A DNA stretch of 64,000 bases from contig OZ251531.1 in assembly GCA_965243185.1 (NCBI GenBank), positions 1,674,001 through 1,738,000 on the forward strand, in the 5' to 3' direction. This stretch comes from CBDBCU01 sp965243185 (GTDB lineage Bacteria; Chloroflexota; Dehalococcoidia; Lucifugimonadales; UBA3495). Position 1 is the first letter of the stretch, and every line of letters begins with the position of its first letter. Below the pieces are notes generated by a model. The model searched no databases, was not told the origin of the DNA, and worked only from the letters and a program-made list of their open reading frames with translations. Position numbers and translations under genes: made by a program. This document shows, piece by piece, positions 63,364-64,000 of this stretch.

Positions 63364-64000
63364 CTAACGAGCCGCCAAGTCCTCGTCCTCCAGTTGAAAC
63401 CAGAACACTTCGCCAGATTCCAGGTGGCTGTCGATGCGGTCGTCTTTGTGCCGCCCGGATATGACGGCGTAGGCTTTCCGCCCGGTAAAACGGGTCAGTA
63501 AAGCGGCGTTGCGGATCGCCCGCGCCGTGTCCCGACCGTTGACGGTGAAGGATACTTCCACTGCGATGTAGCAGGTTTCCCCGGCGGTGTCGCGGGCTTC
63601 GATAATCAGGTCCGCATTGTGAAAACTCCGCAGCACATTGGCCGCCAAATCCGCGGTGTCCGCCGCGTCGGTCAAATCCCACAGGTCATCCCCAGTAAGA
63701 TCCCGAACGCGGCGCAGCCCCATATCCCGGGCCAAGGTACCCGCGTTTTTCAGGGTAGCCATAGTGGCGTGGGCGCCTTTCAGATAGGACAAGGTATTGT
63801 CGATACTGCGCAAATGCCGGTCAATGCCATCAAACCGCGCATCGTTGGCCGCCTGGTACCGGTCCATCTTCTGCTCGAGGGTTTCAAACCGTTCGTTGTT
63901 GGCTTGTTCGTGCTGCTCCGCCCGCTGCTCAACGGCGTCAAACCGCCGGTCAACGGACTCGAAACGCTGGTCGACAGCGTCAAACCGCTGGTCAACGGAC
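63364..64000 (-). CDS. Coiled-coil protein with nuclease-like C-terminus, N-terminus outside the window
   Basis: The frame stays open to the right edge of the window, giving over 210 residues. The visible N-terminal part is built from seven-residue repeats (VDQRFDAVDQRFESVDRRFDAVEQR), a parallel coiled coil, followed by a linker and a C-terminal domain: NADLIIEARDTAGETCYIAVEVSFTVNGRDTARAIRNAALLTRFTGRKAYAVISG. The D-x-x-x-E and VEVSFT pattern resembles the restriction-like DUF3782 domain common in Cyanobacteria and Chloroflexota. The repeats are also direct DNA repeats (GTCAACGGA / GTCGACAGC units from 63930 on), prone to length change. Confidence 0.65.
   Translation of the reverse strand, partial: SVDQRFDAVDQRFESVDRRFDAVEQRAEQHEQANNERFETLEQKMDRYQAANDARFDGIDRHLRSIDNTLSYLKGAHATMATLKNAGTLARDMGLRRVRDLTGDDLWDLTDAADTADLAANVLRSFHNADLIIEARDTAGETCYIAVEVSFTVNGRDTARAIRNAALLTRFTGRKAYAVISGRHKDDRIDSHLESGEVFWFQLEDEDLAAR

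Overview
The window is a GC-rich bacterial chromosome segment. The gene mix (paired DUF1800 and DUF1501 proteins, several small clan AA aspartic proteases, Uma2 nucleases, DUF1326, EthD, and lipoproteins with Thr-Pro linkers) suggests a Chloroflexota-type environmental genome. That is an inference from gene content; no marker gene in the window proves it.

Layout. 1-5 kb holds the end of a phage HK97-type portal gene, three higBA toxin-antitoxin modules (one toxin frameshifted), a glycine betaine-type binding lipoprotein and a clan AA protease. 5-9 kb holds purA, a two-TM coiled-coil protein, and an ISKra4-like insertion sequence with a programmed -1 frameshift site that sits in a ruined adenine methylase gene. 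9-16 kb holds EthD, five more clan AA proteases (three in tandem), DUF1800/DUF1501 and an NHL-repeat protein. 16-28 kb holds a DegP-like protease, small membrane or secreted proteins, and a compact YceI / response regulator / histidine kinase / HlyD adaptor / MacB-type ABC cluster. 28-33.6 kb looks like a thiol oxidation set: a cysteine dioxygenase-like cupin, a four-domain rhodanese, a second cupin and a sulfite oxidase-like molybdoenzyme. 45-49 kb holds an FAD oxidoreductase, ilvE, a seventh aspartic protease, plsY and an EamA transporter. 50-64 kb is mostly on the minus strand: Uma2, MoaD-like, DUF1326, nnrE/nnrD, acpS, metF, two PaREP1/HEPN-like duplicates, a methyltransferase with an overlapping two-TM protein, a DUF91-like nuclease, aroC, aroE and a partial coiled-coil nuclease-like protein.

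Most unusual feature. Two copies of a 3188-bp mobile element lie in opposite orientation at 33986-37173 and 40937-44124. Each has perfect 15-bp terminal inverted repeats and its own 7-bp target duplication (AAACCCG and GGCAAGA). Each carries, in one direction, an inward terminator, a promoter, a class II tRNA with anticodon UCA (so it would read UGA), a HARE-HTH-like winged-helix ORF, a DDE transposase, a structured RNA candidate, a lipoprotein and a second terminator. The winged-helix ORF ends in UGA and stays in frame with the transposase. Only two UGA codons, and no UAA or UAG, separate them, and a stem-loop starts 8 nt after the second UGA at a spacing compatible with a bacterial SECIS. 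A transposon that carries its own UGA-decoding tRNA and a UGA-gated transposase is the main hypothesis of this report. It is not proven: UGA serves as an ordinary stop for about a dozen neighbouring genes, and no selA, selB or selD is in the window.

Decay is common here: one higB, one PaREP1-like gene, two DNA methyltransferases and an ISAs1 transposase are broken.
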